Shown here: positions 43,931 through 57,561 of the stretch, piece by piece
How positions within the stretch are numbered: the stretch's first letter is position 1
Layout of the letters: each line of letters begins with the position of its first letter
DNA from: Crossaster papposus
Taxonomy: Eukaryota > Echinodermata > Asteroidea > Velatida > Solasteridae
Length of the DNA stretch: 64,000 bases
Direction: 5' to 3'
Assembly: GCA_037893245.1 (NCBI GenBank)
Contig: JBAIAA010000648.1
Span: forward strand, 1,984,001 to 2,048,000
The notes under the pieces: model-generated
Databases searched by the model: none
The model's input: the letters and a program-made list of their open reading frames with translations, nothing else
Told to the model about the DNA's origin: nothing
Translations under genes and position numbers: made by a program

Positions 43931-45330
43931 TACCATTTAGACAGACTGAGGTGTGTATTAGACAGTGGGTAGTACCAGTCTGTCTGACTGGTATTATCCA
44001 CCAATACACACCCCCTCAGTCTGTCAACCACAATTAATTTCCTGGGTTGAAATTTCGACCCAATATACCCTATATCATACCCTAACCCAAACACTAACCC
44101 TAACCCACATCCTAAACCTAGTTTTTGAGTAATTTGAGACACACTCCAAAAATCTAATTCGTGAAATTCCCTGTGGCGACCTATTCATCTATAGAAATTT
44201 ACCCTCCGGCGTCCTTTTGTCTCCATTATACACATTGTGTGTAGGTCTCCAGAGGGTACCGAATTTAAGATCACCAATACACACCTCAGTCTGTCTGACT
44301 GGTACTATCCACTAATACACACCTCAGTCTGTCTGACTAGTATTATCCACCAATATACACCACCCCAGTCTATCTGACTGGTACTATCCACTAATACACA
44401 CCTCAGTCTGTCTGACTGGTACTATCCACCGAAACACACCACCCCAGCCTATCTGACTGGTACTATCCACCAATACACACCTCAGTCTGTCTGACTGGTA
44501 CTATCCACTAATACACACCTCAGTCTGTCTGACTGGTATTATTCACCAATATACACCACCCCAGTCTATCTGACTGGTACTATCCACTAATACACACCTC
44601 AGTCTGTCTGACTGGTACTATCCACATATACACACCTCAGTCTGTCTGACTGGTATTATCCACCAATACACACCTCCTCTGTCTGATTGGTACTATCCAC
44701 TAATACACACACCCAATCTGACTGGTACTATCCACCAGTACACACCTCAGTCTGTCTGACTGGTATTATCCACCAATATACACCACCCCAGTCTATCTGA
44801 CTGTTACTATCCACTAATACACACCTCAGTCTGTCTGACTGGTATTATCCACCAGTACCCACCACCTCAGTCTGTCTGACTGGTACTATCCACCAAAACA
44901 CACCACCCCAGTCTATCTGACTGGTACTATCCAACAATACACACCTCAGTCTGTCTGACTGGTACAATCCACTAATACACACCTCAGTCTGTCTGACTGG
45001 TACTATCCACCGAAACACGCCACCCCAGCCTATCTGACTGGTACTATCCACCAATACACACCTCAGTCTGTCTGACTGGTACTATCCACTAATACACACC
45101 TCAGTCTGTCTGACTGGTACTATCCACTAATACACTCCTCAGTCTGTCCGACTGGTACTATCTACCGAAACACACCACCCCAGCCTATCTGACTGGTACT
45201 ATCCACCAATACACATCACATCTGTCTGACTGGTACTATCCACTAATACACTCCTCAGTCTGTCTGACTGGTACTATCCACTAATACACTCCTCAGTCTG
45301 TCCGACTGGTACTATCTACTAAATTTCATG
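43931..45330. repeat. 38-39-bp minisatellite, CTCAGTCTGTCTGACTGGTA unit
   Basis: About 28 units carrying TGTCTGACTGGTACTATCCA and AATACACAC run from 44275 to 45320. A shorter start lies at 43931-44030, separated by a 240-bp unrelated segment. Orientation is opposite to the 43165-43321 arm. Confidence 0.85.
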
Positions 45331-45607
45331 GGAGCTGCTAAGCACAACAACAAACTTATTTGTGTAAATTTTTTCAAGTGACTGAACGATACGGATGTTT
45401 GTTTCACGGTTATATATTGTATTAAAACAGACGGAACCGTCTAACTCATAATGGGTATAATATGGACAACTTTCTTTTTCATCTATTTTTATCGAAACGA
45501 ACCAGATGGCAGCTAATTAACAGGGTTTTTCAAATATATGTCACTCATCAATAGGACTGAACGTGTGTTTTATTCGTTATGTCGCGTAAACAATGTTTTG
45601 GGGAAAC
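45331..45607. other. No recognised feature
   Basis: AT-rich sequence without coding motifs. Confidence 0.3.
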
Positions 45608-45609
45608 TA

Positions 45610-46465
45610 TAGGGCGTCTCCAAAAAATTACAACCCACCTTAAGGTAATCGTAACTTTCTAAATAAGTGTCGAAATAGAACAAAATTCAAATGACAAAAT
45701 AAAGTCAAATTAGTTGGCTATAATTTAAAGATAACCGCGTTTGATTCGAGAAATGAGCGATTACGTAACAGTAGTCAAAGAACACTTCCATCCAAGTTTG
45801 TGTATTACACAGATGTTTCTTTGTGCAGGTGGTTACTTACTCTTTCCCTTTTCAATTAGCCAGCACTGTTTAATACTTTGATAAATGCATTACTTCATAT
45901 CATTAGAGTACTGAGTAATAACCGATCGTGACATTTATAACAACCACAAAACAAAACATTACAACTCATTGTAAGGAGAGAGATTACGAATTATAAAGTC
46001 TCTTGAGAAAGTGAATAAGATTGTGATAACAGATTATTGCGCAAATTGGCGATATCAAACTTCAACCTTTATCAAGTTTTAAATGTGAAAAGTTATCTCG
46101 ATAACTTTTATGTGCAATATTATGTTGAACTTGGTTAACACCTTGGATATTATTTAGATTAAAAGAAAAAAAAAAGAACAAGAAAAAAAAGGTTTTGAAT
46201 GTTATCTTTGAAAGAAGTATTGATTAATTTCTTGTTTGTGCTGTGTAAATCGCTCAATATGAGCAAACCTGTATGGAGGTGTTCTTTGACTACCTTTACG
46301 TAATGCCGTAGCTCATTTCTCCGAGATTACTAAACGGAATCAAACACGCTTTTCTAATTTGACTAATTTGACTTTATTTTGTCGTTTGAATTGTTCGATT
46401 CCAACACTTATTTAGGATGTTACGATCACCTAAAGGAGCGTTGTAATTATTTTTGAGACACCCTG
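45610..46465. mobile_element. Mariner-like MITE, TSD TA
   Basis: The ends TAGGGCGTCTCCAAAAA and (inverse of right) CAGGGTGTCTCAAAAATAA pair and are flanked by TA at 45608-45609 and 46466-46467. Inverted similarity extends about 200 bp inward (CTAAATAAGTGT, ATGACAAAATAAAGTCAAAT, CAAAGAACAC). No transposase ORF. The ends and TA duplication are typical of Tc1/mariner. Confidence 0.8.
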
Positions 46466-46467
46466 TA

Positions 46468-48693
46468 TATACCCAGTCCTAAATTCCTCGTATATAGATC
46501 GTATCTCAGTATGTATTTAAAGTTTCAGAACAGAAATGTTTGGAAAAAAGTTCTACATGATTCGTAGATTTTGGATGAAACTTGAATGCGTTGACCCTTG
46601 AGTGGGAAGACAAAATTCTTCAGCGGATTGCTGAGGTCAAAGATCATGTAGGGGTTATTTAAGGTCATTGTTCGCATAATCAAGTTTCAGATTAAGTTGT
46701 TGTTGTTGGTTTTTGTATTTGGTGATGGGTGGGGGGGGGGGGTTGGGGGGGTGTAAAACTTGTACAATTTTACATGCTTTCATGGATTTTGATCAAGATG
46801 TGTATCAGACAGAATTATGTACAGTAATAGGATTTTTTTTTTTTTTTTATATTTTATTTAACCATTCTCTGAAGGGAATCAAAAATATTTCGGGAACTAT
46901 CTCTAATTTTTGTATAAGTTTAGTAATGAGTAACTGGTTGATTTTCGTGTTCTTAAAGTTTAATGGAAAGGCACAATTAGTGCAGCTAGCTTTAATTTTG
47001 TATATTTTATAAATATATATATATATATTTATTTATTTTTATTATTTTTAATTTTTTTTGGGGGGGTTAATTACCATGTATAATAAACGTTTTAGTTAAT
47101 GACCCCGTCATAATTTTTTTTTTTTTAAATAATGATGGGTGCCAACAATTCACATTTTGCACTGTAGTAGAAAACAAAATGTATAGTTCACTCAACCGTT
47201 ATAATCTAGACACTCGACTCCTGTCATGTTATGACACATTGATAAACAAAAAAATATGTTCTGTTAATGTTGAGGAAATAATAAATATGTTCCGTTAATG
47301 TTGAGATCGTAATACGTGTTTATCGTTTGAGTTTGTGGGTTGTCTCTGCTTGTGATATGGTTTATGGGACGTCAACGGCCGGGGTTGAAGATTCCCATCA
47401 CAATAGTAATGAATTCGGTTTGTTTTTTCGTGTGTTTTTTAAGGTGAATATATAGTGGTATCGATTAGTCTATAAGGCAAATTTTAAGTAGATGTACATG
47501 TACGTCATTTGCTTTTGCTTTAATTTTACGAAATTGATGAATTTGGGGGTTAGTACGTTTTAGCACTTATTTTGACGTTTTGGGTTCGTAGATGCTGGAA
47601 AAAATAAGTAGTCACGTACCCTGACCCCACTCAATATAAAACGGAGCAATTTGTAGGCGTTGAAAAATTGTTAAATCAGAGAATCTGTTGAACCCATTGA
47701 CATGTGTTATTAACTGCACACAAAATGTGGAATAATATTTTAAAAAAACACAATATCAGGATGGGTATGTTGGTGTCAGTTTGGATGCAGTCATATCACT
47801 GCGTTTTCAATACTAGTCTACCCAAAGAGCTGGTGGACTGTGGTGGAAGGACGAGCTAGACTTGTGCAAAGCGCATAAAGTGAACTGAAACCGTATCTTG
47901 ATGAGGCAGAAGCATGGTTGTTAAAAAAAATATTGTTTGTTGAAACGTATATTCTATGTCACTTTCTTTGTTATTTCAAATAGTCAGAACACACACTAGA
48001 TCGCATTTTGGACGAAACTGTTTTAGGGGTAATTCGTTGAAATAGTGATTAAACATTTGTCATTTTTCTCACCTAAAAATAGTTTAATAAATAGGCTCAC
48101 AGTTCATAATTTTGGTGCTTCATAGTTGTTTATATGAAAGATATTGTTCCGCTTCTTTTGAATCGCCCTGTAATAATCGTTGATTGTGATAAAACTCACT
48201 ACAATATTACCGTACACTGCCTCGGTATGTTATTCATTTATTCCATCCAAAAGCAACTTGGGTGGCATTATTGGTTTCGCTATTTAAACAAATTCAACCA
48301 TGTATGCCTTATTTTTTTATTATATATCTAACGAGTAGACATTGAAATTATGTTTAAAAAACAAATACTCGTAAAATGAGCTTTTTAATATAAAATGAGA
48401 GCTAATTAACTAAATTTGCAAAGTTTCACAAATTTTCAAAAGTTTTTGCCAAACCACACAGTGACTAATGCATTTTTTTCAACAACAAAATAAATTATGT
48501 GATAAAAAACAGATTTATGTTTGGATTTTATTGTAAAAATATATGTTTAAATATGGTAATCAAAAGTTTTGCATAGCCCTTTCATTTTGAAAATTATGAC
48601 TGATTAAAGTTTTAAAGCAACCAGATATTTTTAGGACGTGCCTACACCACTCTCATATAAACCACACAACAACCATGACCACAACATGAGAAA
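46468..48693. other. AT-rich region without recognised genes
   Basis: Contains a G-run at 46729-46742, T-runs, and long AT-rich stretches. Short ORFs lack coding character. Confidence 0.4.
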
Positions 48694-48861
48694 AATATAC
48701 ACAGTGACACTGAGATGTTGCCCAATCCACACAATAACCTCAAAACTGGTTATGGTGTGGATCTCGCCACATCATAAAATATACACAGTGACACTGAGAT
48801 GTTGCCCAATCCACACAATAACCTCAAAACTGGTTATGGTGTGGATCTCGCCACATCATGC
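48694..48861. repeat. 84-bp tandem duplication
   Basis: Two identical-looking copies carry ATACACAGTGACACTGAGAT and GGTTATGGTGTGGATCTCGC, just left of array 2. Confidence 0.85.
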
Positions 48862-48909
48862 CTGACCACACAGTGAATGCACCATGCACAAATTGAATGG
48901 CACGGCACA

Positions 48910-51900
48910 CTCTCCCCTCGCGGATCTCCCCTCGCGGATCTCCCCTCGCGGATCTCCCCTCGCGGATCTCCCCTCGCGGATCTCCCCTCGCGGATCTCCC
49001 CTCGCGGATCTCCCCTCGCGGATCTCCCCTCGCGGATCTCCCCTCGCGGATCTCCCCTCGCGGATCTCCCCTCGCGGATCTCCCCTCGCGGATCTCCCCT
49101 CGCGGATCTCCCCTCGCGGATCTCCCCTCGCGGATCTCCCCTCGCGGATCTCCCCTCGCGGATCTCCCCTCGCGGATCTCCCCTCGCGGATCTCCCCTCG
49201 CGGATCTCCCCTCGCGGATCTCCCCTCGCGGATCTCCCCTCGCGGATCTCCCCTCGCGGATCTCCCCTCGCGGATCTCCCCTCGCGGATCTCCCCTCGCG
49301 GATCTCCCCTCGCGGATCTCCCCTCGCGGATCTCCCCTCGCGGATCTCCCCTCGCGGATCTCCCCTCGCGGATCTCCCCTCGCGGATCTCCCCTCGCGGA
49401 TCTCCCCTCGCGGATCTCCCCTCGCGGATCTCCCCTCGCGGATCTCCCCTCGCGGATCTCCCCTCGCGGATCTCCCCTCGCGGATCTCCCCTCGCGGATC
49501 TCCCCTCGCGGATCTCCCCTCGCGGATCTCCCCTCGCGGATCTCCCCTCGCGGATCTCCCCTCGCGGATCTCCCCTCGCGGATCTCCCCTCGCGGATCTC
49601 CCCTCGCGGATCTCCCCTCGCGGATCTCCCCTCGCGGATCTCCCCTCGCGGATCTCCCCTCGCGGATCTCCCCTCGCGGATCTCCCCTCGCGGATCTCCC
49701 CTCGCGGATCTCCCCTCGCGGATCTCCCCTCGCGGATCTCCCCTCGCGGATCTCCCCTCGCGGATCTCCCCTCGCGGATCTCCCCTCGCGGATCTCCCCT
49801 CGCGGATCTCCCCTCGCGGATCTCCCCTCGCGGATCTCCCCTCGCGGATCTCCCCTCGCGGATCTCCCCTCGCGGATCTCCCCTCGCGGATCTCCCCTCG
49901 CGGATCTCCCCTCGCGGATCTCCCCTCGCGGATCTCCCCTCGCGGATCTCCCCTCGCGGATCTCCCCTCGCGGATCTCCCCTCGCGGATCTCCCCTCGCG
50001 GATCTCCCCTCGCGGATCTCCCCTCGCGGATCTCCCCTCGCGGATCTCCCCTCGCGGATCTCCCCTCGCGGATCTCCCCTCGCGGATCTCCCCTCGCGGA
50101 TCTCCCCTCGCGGATCTCCCCTCGCGGATCTCCCCTCGCGGATCTCCCCTCGCGGATCTCCCCTCGCGGATCTCCCCTCGCGGATCTCCCCTCGCGGATC
50201 TCCCCTCGCGGATCTCCCCTCGCGGATCTCCCCTCGCGGATCTCCCCTCGCGGATCTCCCCTCGCGGATCTCCCCTCGCGGATCTCCCCTCGCGGATCTC
50301 CCCTCGCGGATCTCCCCTCGCGGATCTCCCCTCGCGGATCTCCCCTCGCGGATCTCCCCTCGCGGATCTCCCCTCGCGGATCTCCCCTCGCGGATCTCCC
50401 CTCGCGGATCTCCCCTCGCGGATCTCCCCTCGCGGATCTCCCCTCGCGGATCTCCCCTCGCGGATCTCCCCTCGCGGATCTCCCCTCGCGGATCTCCCCT
50501 CGCGGATCTCCCCTCGCGGATCTCCCCTCGCGGATCTCCCCTCGCGGATCTCCCCTCGCGGATCTCCCCTCGCGGATCTCCCCTCGCGGATCTCCCCTCG
50601 CGGATCTCCCCTCGCGGATCTCCCCTCGCGGATCTCCCCTCGCGGATCTCCCCTCGCGGATCTCCCCTCGCGGATCTCCCCTCGCGGATCTCCCCTCGCG
50701 GATCTCCCCTCGCGGATCTCCCCTCGCGGATCTCCCCTCGCGGATCTCCCCTCGCGGATCTCCCCTCGCGGATCTCCCCTCGCGGATCTCCCCTCGCGGA
50801 TCTCCCCTCGCGGATCTCCCCTCGCGGATCTCCCCTCGCGGATCTCCCCTCGCGGATCTCCCCTCGCGGATCTCCCCTCGCGGATCTCCCCTCGCGGATC
50901 TCCCCTCGCGGATCTCCCCTCGCGGATCTCCCCTCGCGGATCTCCCCTCGCGGATCTCCCCTCGCGGATCTCCCCTCGCGGATCTCCCCTCGCGGATCTC
51001 CCCTCGCGGATCTCCCCTCGCGGATCTCCCCTCGCGGATCTCCCCTCGCGGATCTCCCCTCGCGGATCTCCCCTCGCGGATCTCCCCTCGCGGATCTCCC
51101 CTCGCGGATCTCCCCTCGCGGATCTCCCCTCGCGGATCTCCCCTCGCGGATCTCCCCTCGCGGATCTCCCCTCGCGGATCTCCCCTCGCGGATCTCCCCT
51201 CGCGGATCTCCCCTCGCGGATCTCCCCTCGCGGATCTCCCCTCGCGGATCTCCCCTCGCGGATCTCCCCTCGCGGATCTCCCCTCGCGGATCTCCCCTCG
51301 CGGATCTCCCCTCGCGGATCTCCCCTCGCGGATCTCCCCTCGCGGATCTCCCCTCGCGGATCTCCCCTCGCGGATCTCCCCTCGCGGATCTCCCCTCGCG
51401 GATCTCCCCTCGCGGATCTCCCCTCGCGGATCTCCCCTCGCGGATCTCCCCTCGCGGATCTCCCCTCGCGGATCTCCCCTCGCGGATCTCCCCTCGCGGA
51501 TCTCCCCTCGCGGATCTCCCCTCGCGGATCTCCCCTCGCGGATCTCCCCTCGCGGATCTCCCCTCGCGGATCTCCCCTCGCGGATCTCCCCTCGCGGATC
51601 TCCCCTCGCGGATCTCCCCTCGCGGATCTCCCCTCGCGGATCTCCCCTCGCGGATCTCCCCTCGCGGATCTCCCCTCGCGGATCTCCCCTCGCGGATCTC
51701 CCCTCGCGGATCTCCCCTCGCGGATCTCCCCTCGCGGATCTCCCCTCGCGGATCTCCCCTCGCGGATCTCCCCTCGCGGATCTCCCCTCGCGGATCTCCC
51801 CTCGCGGATCTCCCCTCGCGGATCTCCCCTCGCGGATCTCCCCTCGCGGATCTCCCCTCGCGGATCTCCCCTCGCGGATCTCCCCTCGCGGATCTCCCCT

Positions 51901-52782
51901 CGCGGATCTCCCCTCGCGGATCTCCCCTCGCGGATCTCCCCTCGCGGATCTCCCCTCGCGGATCTCCCCTCGCGGATCTCCCCTCGCGGATCTCCCCTCG
52001 CGGATCTCCCCTCGCGGATCTCCCCTCGCGGATCTCCCCTCGCGGATCTCCCCTCGCGGATCTCCCCTCGCGGATCTCCCCTCGCGGATCTCCCCTCGCG
52101 GATCTCCCCTCGCGGATCTCCCCTCGCGGATCTCCCCTCGCGGATCTCCCCTCGCGGATCTCCCCTCGCGGATCTCCCCTCGCGGATCTCCCCTCGCGGA
52201 TCTCCCCTCGCGGATCTCCCCTCGCGGATCTCCCCTCGCGGATCTCCCCTCGCGGATCTCCCCTCGCGGATCTCCCCTCGCGGATCTCCCCTCGCGGATC
52301 TCCCCTCGCGGATCTCCCCTCGCGGATCTCCCCTCGCGGATCTCCCCTCGCGGATCTCCCCTCGCGGATCTCCCCTCGCGGATCTCCCCTCGCGGATCTC
52401 CCCTCGCGGATCTCCCCTCGCGGATCTCCCCTCGCGGATCTCCCCTCGCGGATCTCCCCTCGCGGATCTCCCCTCGCGGATCTCCCCTCGCGGATCTCCC
52501 CTCGCGGATCTCCCCTCGCGGATCTCCCCTCGCGGATCTCCCCTCGCGGATCTCCCCTCGCGGATCTCCCCTCGCGGATCTCCCCTCGCGGATCTCCCCT
52601 CGCGGATCTCCCCTCGCGGATCTCCCCTCGCGGATCTCCCCTCGCGGATCTCCCCTCGCGGATCTCCCCTCGCGGATCTCCCCTCGCGGATCTCCCCTCG
52701 CGGATCTCCCCTCGCGGATCTCCCCTCGCGGATCTCCCCTCGCGGATCTCCCCTCGCGGATCTCCCCTCGCGGATCTCCCCT
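48910..52782. repeat. 14-bp satellite array 2, unit CGCGGATCTCCCCT
   Basis: About 276 near-perfect copies (3.87 kb) with no visible interruption. The left flank is unrelated to that of array 1, while the right flank is the same sequence. All six frames are open and encode a 14-residue period, because 14 is not a multiple of three. Confidence 0.95.
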
Positions 52783-54104
52783 CCTTGCCGCTGTTATGCT
52801 GTGGAATTGCCGGCAGAGAAAACGGCGTGCGCGCCGTGGTTGTTGTGTGGATTCGGCGCATAGATATTTCTTTTGGGTTGTTGGGGATGTTTTTCACCAA
52901 ACAAAAATTAGTGCGTGCGTACACAACGACGTACGTACATGTACATGTTGTACGTACGTACAAAACTACGTATGATTACATTGACATCATCTACATACGT
53001 ATTGGTATGTGTATTATGTACTGAGTGTGTATCTCATCTGTGTGAACAATTTCGATTTGTCTTACCCATTTAAAAGCACCTTATGAGGTAAGGATTAATA
53101 TCGTGTTTTAATTGTTGTTTTTATATTGAACATCCTTGGTGGTCCCGTCGGACACACCATGTCATTATAACTTGTATCGGTCGCAATCACGGTTTTAACG
53201 TTAACAAATTTAACGTTAGCAAAACACTCGTAGTGCGCGTCGCCATGTTGGATTGTTTCCAAATTCGTTTCCAACACGCCCGGCAGACCCGCACCCGGCA
53301 GGTCGTCCCCGCTAAACACAGATCGTGGCTCACGGCGGAACGTACGGTAGCACTACGGTGATTTCGTTTTATCACGATGTGTGAAATAAATACCTTTCTT
53401 AGAACTGTGATGTGAGATCTAAATGAGTTACCTACCTAGCTAGCATGGCTTGGCTATGCTCAACTTGCCCTGTCTTTCCTGGTCATGTTGGCCCAGGGCA
53501 GGCTGTACTGAGTGACAATTTTGGACATGATTAACATGCACAAGAAAACGTCTTTCAGTTTCAAACTTTGTTTTGGCACTGCATGTATTAAACCCTAGCC
53601 CCGTTTTGTCAAAATTCTGTTTATTGTGTAATTTTTATTATAAAGATTTGCCCATACATTACACGAGTTTCGTGTAAAACTAATGCATCATTATGACATT
53701 ACTTATAAAATTCATAAGGTCGTATCTCAATTATGAGCAAATGCGTTTAACTAGTTCGCGCCGGTCGACGTAAATAAATGCATAAACACGCAACGACTGA
53801 ACGAGCAAGGCCGCAAATGTCTGTCAGCAGCGAGCAAGGCCGGAAATGCGTGTGTGTGCTTCCTGTGACTATCTGCCTGAACTCGCCTCGGAACGAGTTT
53901 TGTTAAAATTAATCCCGCGCGCCAGCTTGGTGATGTTAAAATAATCCCGGCTAGAACTGGTTAAGCAAAAACGTTTACACGCAAAATGCCATTACAGTCG
54001 TGTTTGTACAAAAACGTATCTCAATAGCCATCGTAATTCTTTAGCCCTGCCCACAATTCCATTGTACTCGTGTTTTTTTAAAACTAAATGTATTTTGTTT
54101 TCAG

Positions 54105-54560
54105 ATCCAAGATGTATGCCACGCTTTGCTGATGTTCTACGGATGTACAGTACATACTTATTTTTGAGCCGGAACCTCCATCACTACAGCTGTAACATCA
54201 AAGCCACTAGCTACAAGACATTCGTTAGACCAATTGTAGAGTACTCGGCCTCCATATGAGACCCTCGTACTCAATTTGACATCAAGAAAATAGAACGGGT
54301 GCAACATAGCTCAGCCAGGAATCTACGATGTGTATCGGCCATTGTTGAAGATCTCCAATTGCCATCATAGCTACCAGGTGTTCCTTGAGCAGGCTAGAGA
54401 TGATGCATCGTCTCAAATTTGACCCGAGTGTCAACAAGTGGTCTCAATATCTTACCACGTCTTCATCAAGCACCAGAAGTCATGCATCACGATTCCTGTG
54501 CCCACACTGCAACTTTTCAGTAAAATCATTTGCAAACCCAAATTGATATCGAACTGATGG
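54105..54560 (+). pseudogene. LINE RT C-terminal fragment in block B
   Basis: Same as the block A fragment but longer: after VRPIVEYSASI and a stop come DPRTQFDIKKIERVQHSSAR and SAIVEDLQLPS, then several stops. It is preceded by TATTTTGTTTTCAG, an acceptor-like sequence. Confidence 0.65.
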
Positions 54561-54920
54561 TTTCCTTGGCTAGAGTCGTTTTGCGGATCAAATCCGGCAC
54601 CAGCTTGTAAAAAGCCCCAGATTGGAAAATCACAGGTGGATTACAATGTATTACACGGTCTGTACATGTAGAGTGTAAACTGCAGAAAGACTAACGCCTT
54701 CAGCGCATCTTTTAATTTTTTTAATGGTTAATTGTATTTTGGTTAAGTGTAAGTACTTTACAGATGGGTCGTTATATATTTGTATAAATTTATATTTTGT
54801 GCGAGGAATTGAAGGCCTTTTTGTCATTTTGGGGGGTAATTTGTTTTTAATGCCAGGCACATGTTTGTCCTTGTTTTGTTGTATTATTTTGAACTCCGAA
54901 TAAATAATAATAATATTTAT

Positions 54921-55020
54921 TTAACCCTAACCCCCAAGGGCTATTGTGTGAGCATCCTGCTAAATGCAACAACTTGGTACTATTGGTGCATTCTGTTGCA
55001 TTTAGCAGGGTTAGGGTTAA
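54921..55020. repeat. TTAACCCTAACC hairpin MITE (block B)
   Basis: Inverted ends TTAACCCTAACC and GGTTAGGGTTAA, as at 23428. Confidence 0.7.
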
Positions 55021-57236
55021 AGATTGTCTAAAGAACCTTCCACTGACAACAATGATTACAAAATAGAAAATTCATTAGATTTTGCAAGATTACACAACCT
55101 ACACAAACTATGCATGCAGTAAAGCTTTATGAAAAGATTGAACAAAATTGTTATGGATCAAGACAATGTGCATGTATATACAATTATTGGAAATACACGT
55201 TTGTCAAGTATTTATAAACAAACATATTGTAAGGAATGAATGTAAACTGAAAGAGGAAAAATACAGTTTTAAAAGGCACTGAATGATGTTGCTTTTTGTG
55301 TGCGTTTGTGTTTGGACCCTAAACTAAAATTACAAAACTGGTGCTGTCAAAAATAGGGTTAGCACGTTTGTTGCATTGCAAAATTTACTGTTCTCCCTAA
55401 CTCCCTACCCCATTTGTTTGGCATCTAACCTGAATCCTGCTGAATCCTTCAAAATCCTCCAATTCTAAAGTGTTAAAACTTCATGTAAAACCCTCCAATA
55501 TGTATTGCTGGGGATCACTGCCTGAATCCTGCAGTGGGTTTACCATTAAGCAGCAAAAAGGGAACAAACAGCTGCTAAGTGCCTTATTACAACAAGGGTC
55601 TGCACACATGACCCTTGGTATGCAAATGTTTCATATCTTTGACACATAACTTGCACCTAGACAAGCTCTATGGAGAAAGTACATATAGTTTGAGCAGTGT
55701 GAAAGTAAAAAGTAGCAAATAAGGCCAAATAAAAAAACAAACATGTTTAGCGTCATGCCCTTTTTTTAAAAAGGAAGGAGAAGGCCCTTTTTTTTTTTTT
55801 TTTCAAAATGGCCGCCTGACACATCTTTAATTCGAGTCATGCAGTAAACATGTTACACCCTATCTTCCAATTTATAATTAAAACATGGTTCACCCACGAT
55901 TAAACATTCAAATTCATGTGGGTCGATCAAGTATGCACCGTACACGACTACACATCACACCCTAGCCTTCCTATAAGGACAAAAAATATTTCCAGAGCAT
56001 GTACACAGTGATGCTAAAGTCTAAAATACGATCTTAAAATGTTATTATCTTTAAACAACAACAAGAACAACAAAAGGAGGCGGCCCCAAAAAAGGAAGCG
56101 GGCAGTGACGCTAAACAGGTTTTTTTTTAATTTGGCCTAACCTCAATCCTCAAATTCAACTTTTGACCTGGATCCTGCATTATTCTCAAGTTCTAAAAAA
56201 CCTAAACGCAAAGTCAAGTGTGCTAAATCCTGTGCATTTTGCAAAGAGGATTTTAAAGAATTCTTCACCCGGACAATGCCAATATCAACAAAGGGCGCTT
56301 GTTATGTTGTGGCTTTTGGGGTTAGGAGAATGCCGTCTGTCTCAGGTTTGGTATTGTGTATTAATTCATGCTGGGTGTTATTTATAGTTCTGGAAATACA
56401 TGGGCTTTACTTTAGTTTTCAAAGCAATAATGGGCATCTTTCCATCAACGGTTTAAACTGAGTCCGTGATAACTGTGCGTAAAACCATAAATTTTGTGTT
56501 CAAGGGTAAAGGGTTATTATTGAACCACAACTAGAGGGCGAGGACAACGGCAACAATTTTGTCGTTGTGTGGATTGTAGTCGAATTTTGCTCTAAAATGT
56601 GTAATTTACACTTAAAAACACAAAAAGGAGGCCGGAGAGGAATGTTCCTCTTCATTCTCCAGGAAAAAAGGTAATTTGGAACCATTTTGCGTTCTAAACG
56701 GACACTCAAAAGGCCACCCCCTAACCCTAACCCTAACCTACCCGTATTTGTCAATGACCAATACGATTTTGAGGTGCGCGCAGTGTAAATGGCATACTTG
56801 TTTATTTTCTTTTTTCAAGTATGCAATGATTTGCTCAAATCTGTCCTAAACGATAAAACAATTATTCTAGTATTGTAAAACAACTCAAACTAAATTGGTT
56901 TGTGCCTGGAATTGTTTTAAAACGATTTTCCAGAGTGCCTCCAAACCTCGAAATGATCGAAAAATAGTGGTTATCGTGTGGTTCTCAAATTGTTTAAGAA
57001 GCCCTAAAAGACTGCCCACAGTGTGTTTCTTATCTTGGCTTATACAATAATGACGCCAACTGCCTATAGAATAACAGAAACTGATTACTTTTTTTAAAAC
57101 TTGGTCGTTGATTTTTTTATCAACTGGAATAACTCCCAAAGTGGTCAATGTGTGGATGGCAACATCTTTTGAAAATGTCTTTAAATTATGTTATCTTCAC
57201 ATTTCTCCAATTTGTTTGATCTTCTATAGAAATAAA

Positions 57237-57401
57237 ATGTCGTTTAAGGCTAACATACCAAGTTGGTTGGCTTTAGACAATTTAATTAAAAAAATGGACG
57301 ACCTCCCCTTTGAAAACAATTCTTGCCGAGACAACGCCTACTCAATGCCAACATCAACAGAGGGCGCTGTTCGCTTGTTATTTCGTGGTTTTTGGGGTTA
57401 G
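57237..57401 (+). CDS. Short repeat-borne ORF, MSFKANIPSWLALDN
   Basis: A 54-codon frame is preceded by TTGATCTTCTATAG, an acceptor-like stretch. Its first 25 codons recur at 25739, 28603 and, beyond the window edge, at 63993. The copies in block A stop after DDLPF. No family is recognised. It is probably a remnant of the block's original coding sequence. Confidence 0.25.
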   Translation: MSFKANIPSWLALDNLIKKMDDLPFENNSCRDNAYSMPTSTEGAVRLLFRGFWG

Positions 57402-57561
57402 GAGAATGCCATCCTCTGTCACAGGTTCGGTGTCGTGTCTTTTATGGTATAATTTTCGTCGTTTTCTCAAATGTTTATGAAGAGAGACAATTTATTTTTA
57501 TGTATTTCACATAGTCTCATTTGTGTTTTTTATTTTGTTTGGCTGTGACGCCTTTTTAAGT

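Larger units (their letters stand above)
52783..57561. repeat. Paralogous repeat block B
   Basis: Starts CTTGCCGCTGTTATGCTG after array 2 and follows block A through the LINE tail, hairpin MITE and MSFKANIPSW ORF. It keeps the LINE-tail segment deleted in block A. Indels at 53228 and 53275 relative to block A are 6 and 3 bp. Confidence 0.8.

Noticed and set aside
48824-53024. Apparent 1,328-1,379-codon ORFs in several frames and both strands
   Set aside because: They are produced by a stop-free 14-bp repeat. All frames encode the same kind of 14-residue period, and flanking codons are unremarkable.
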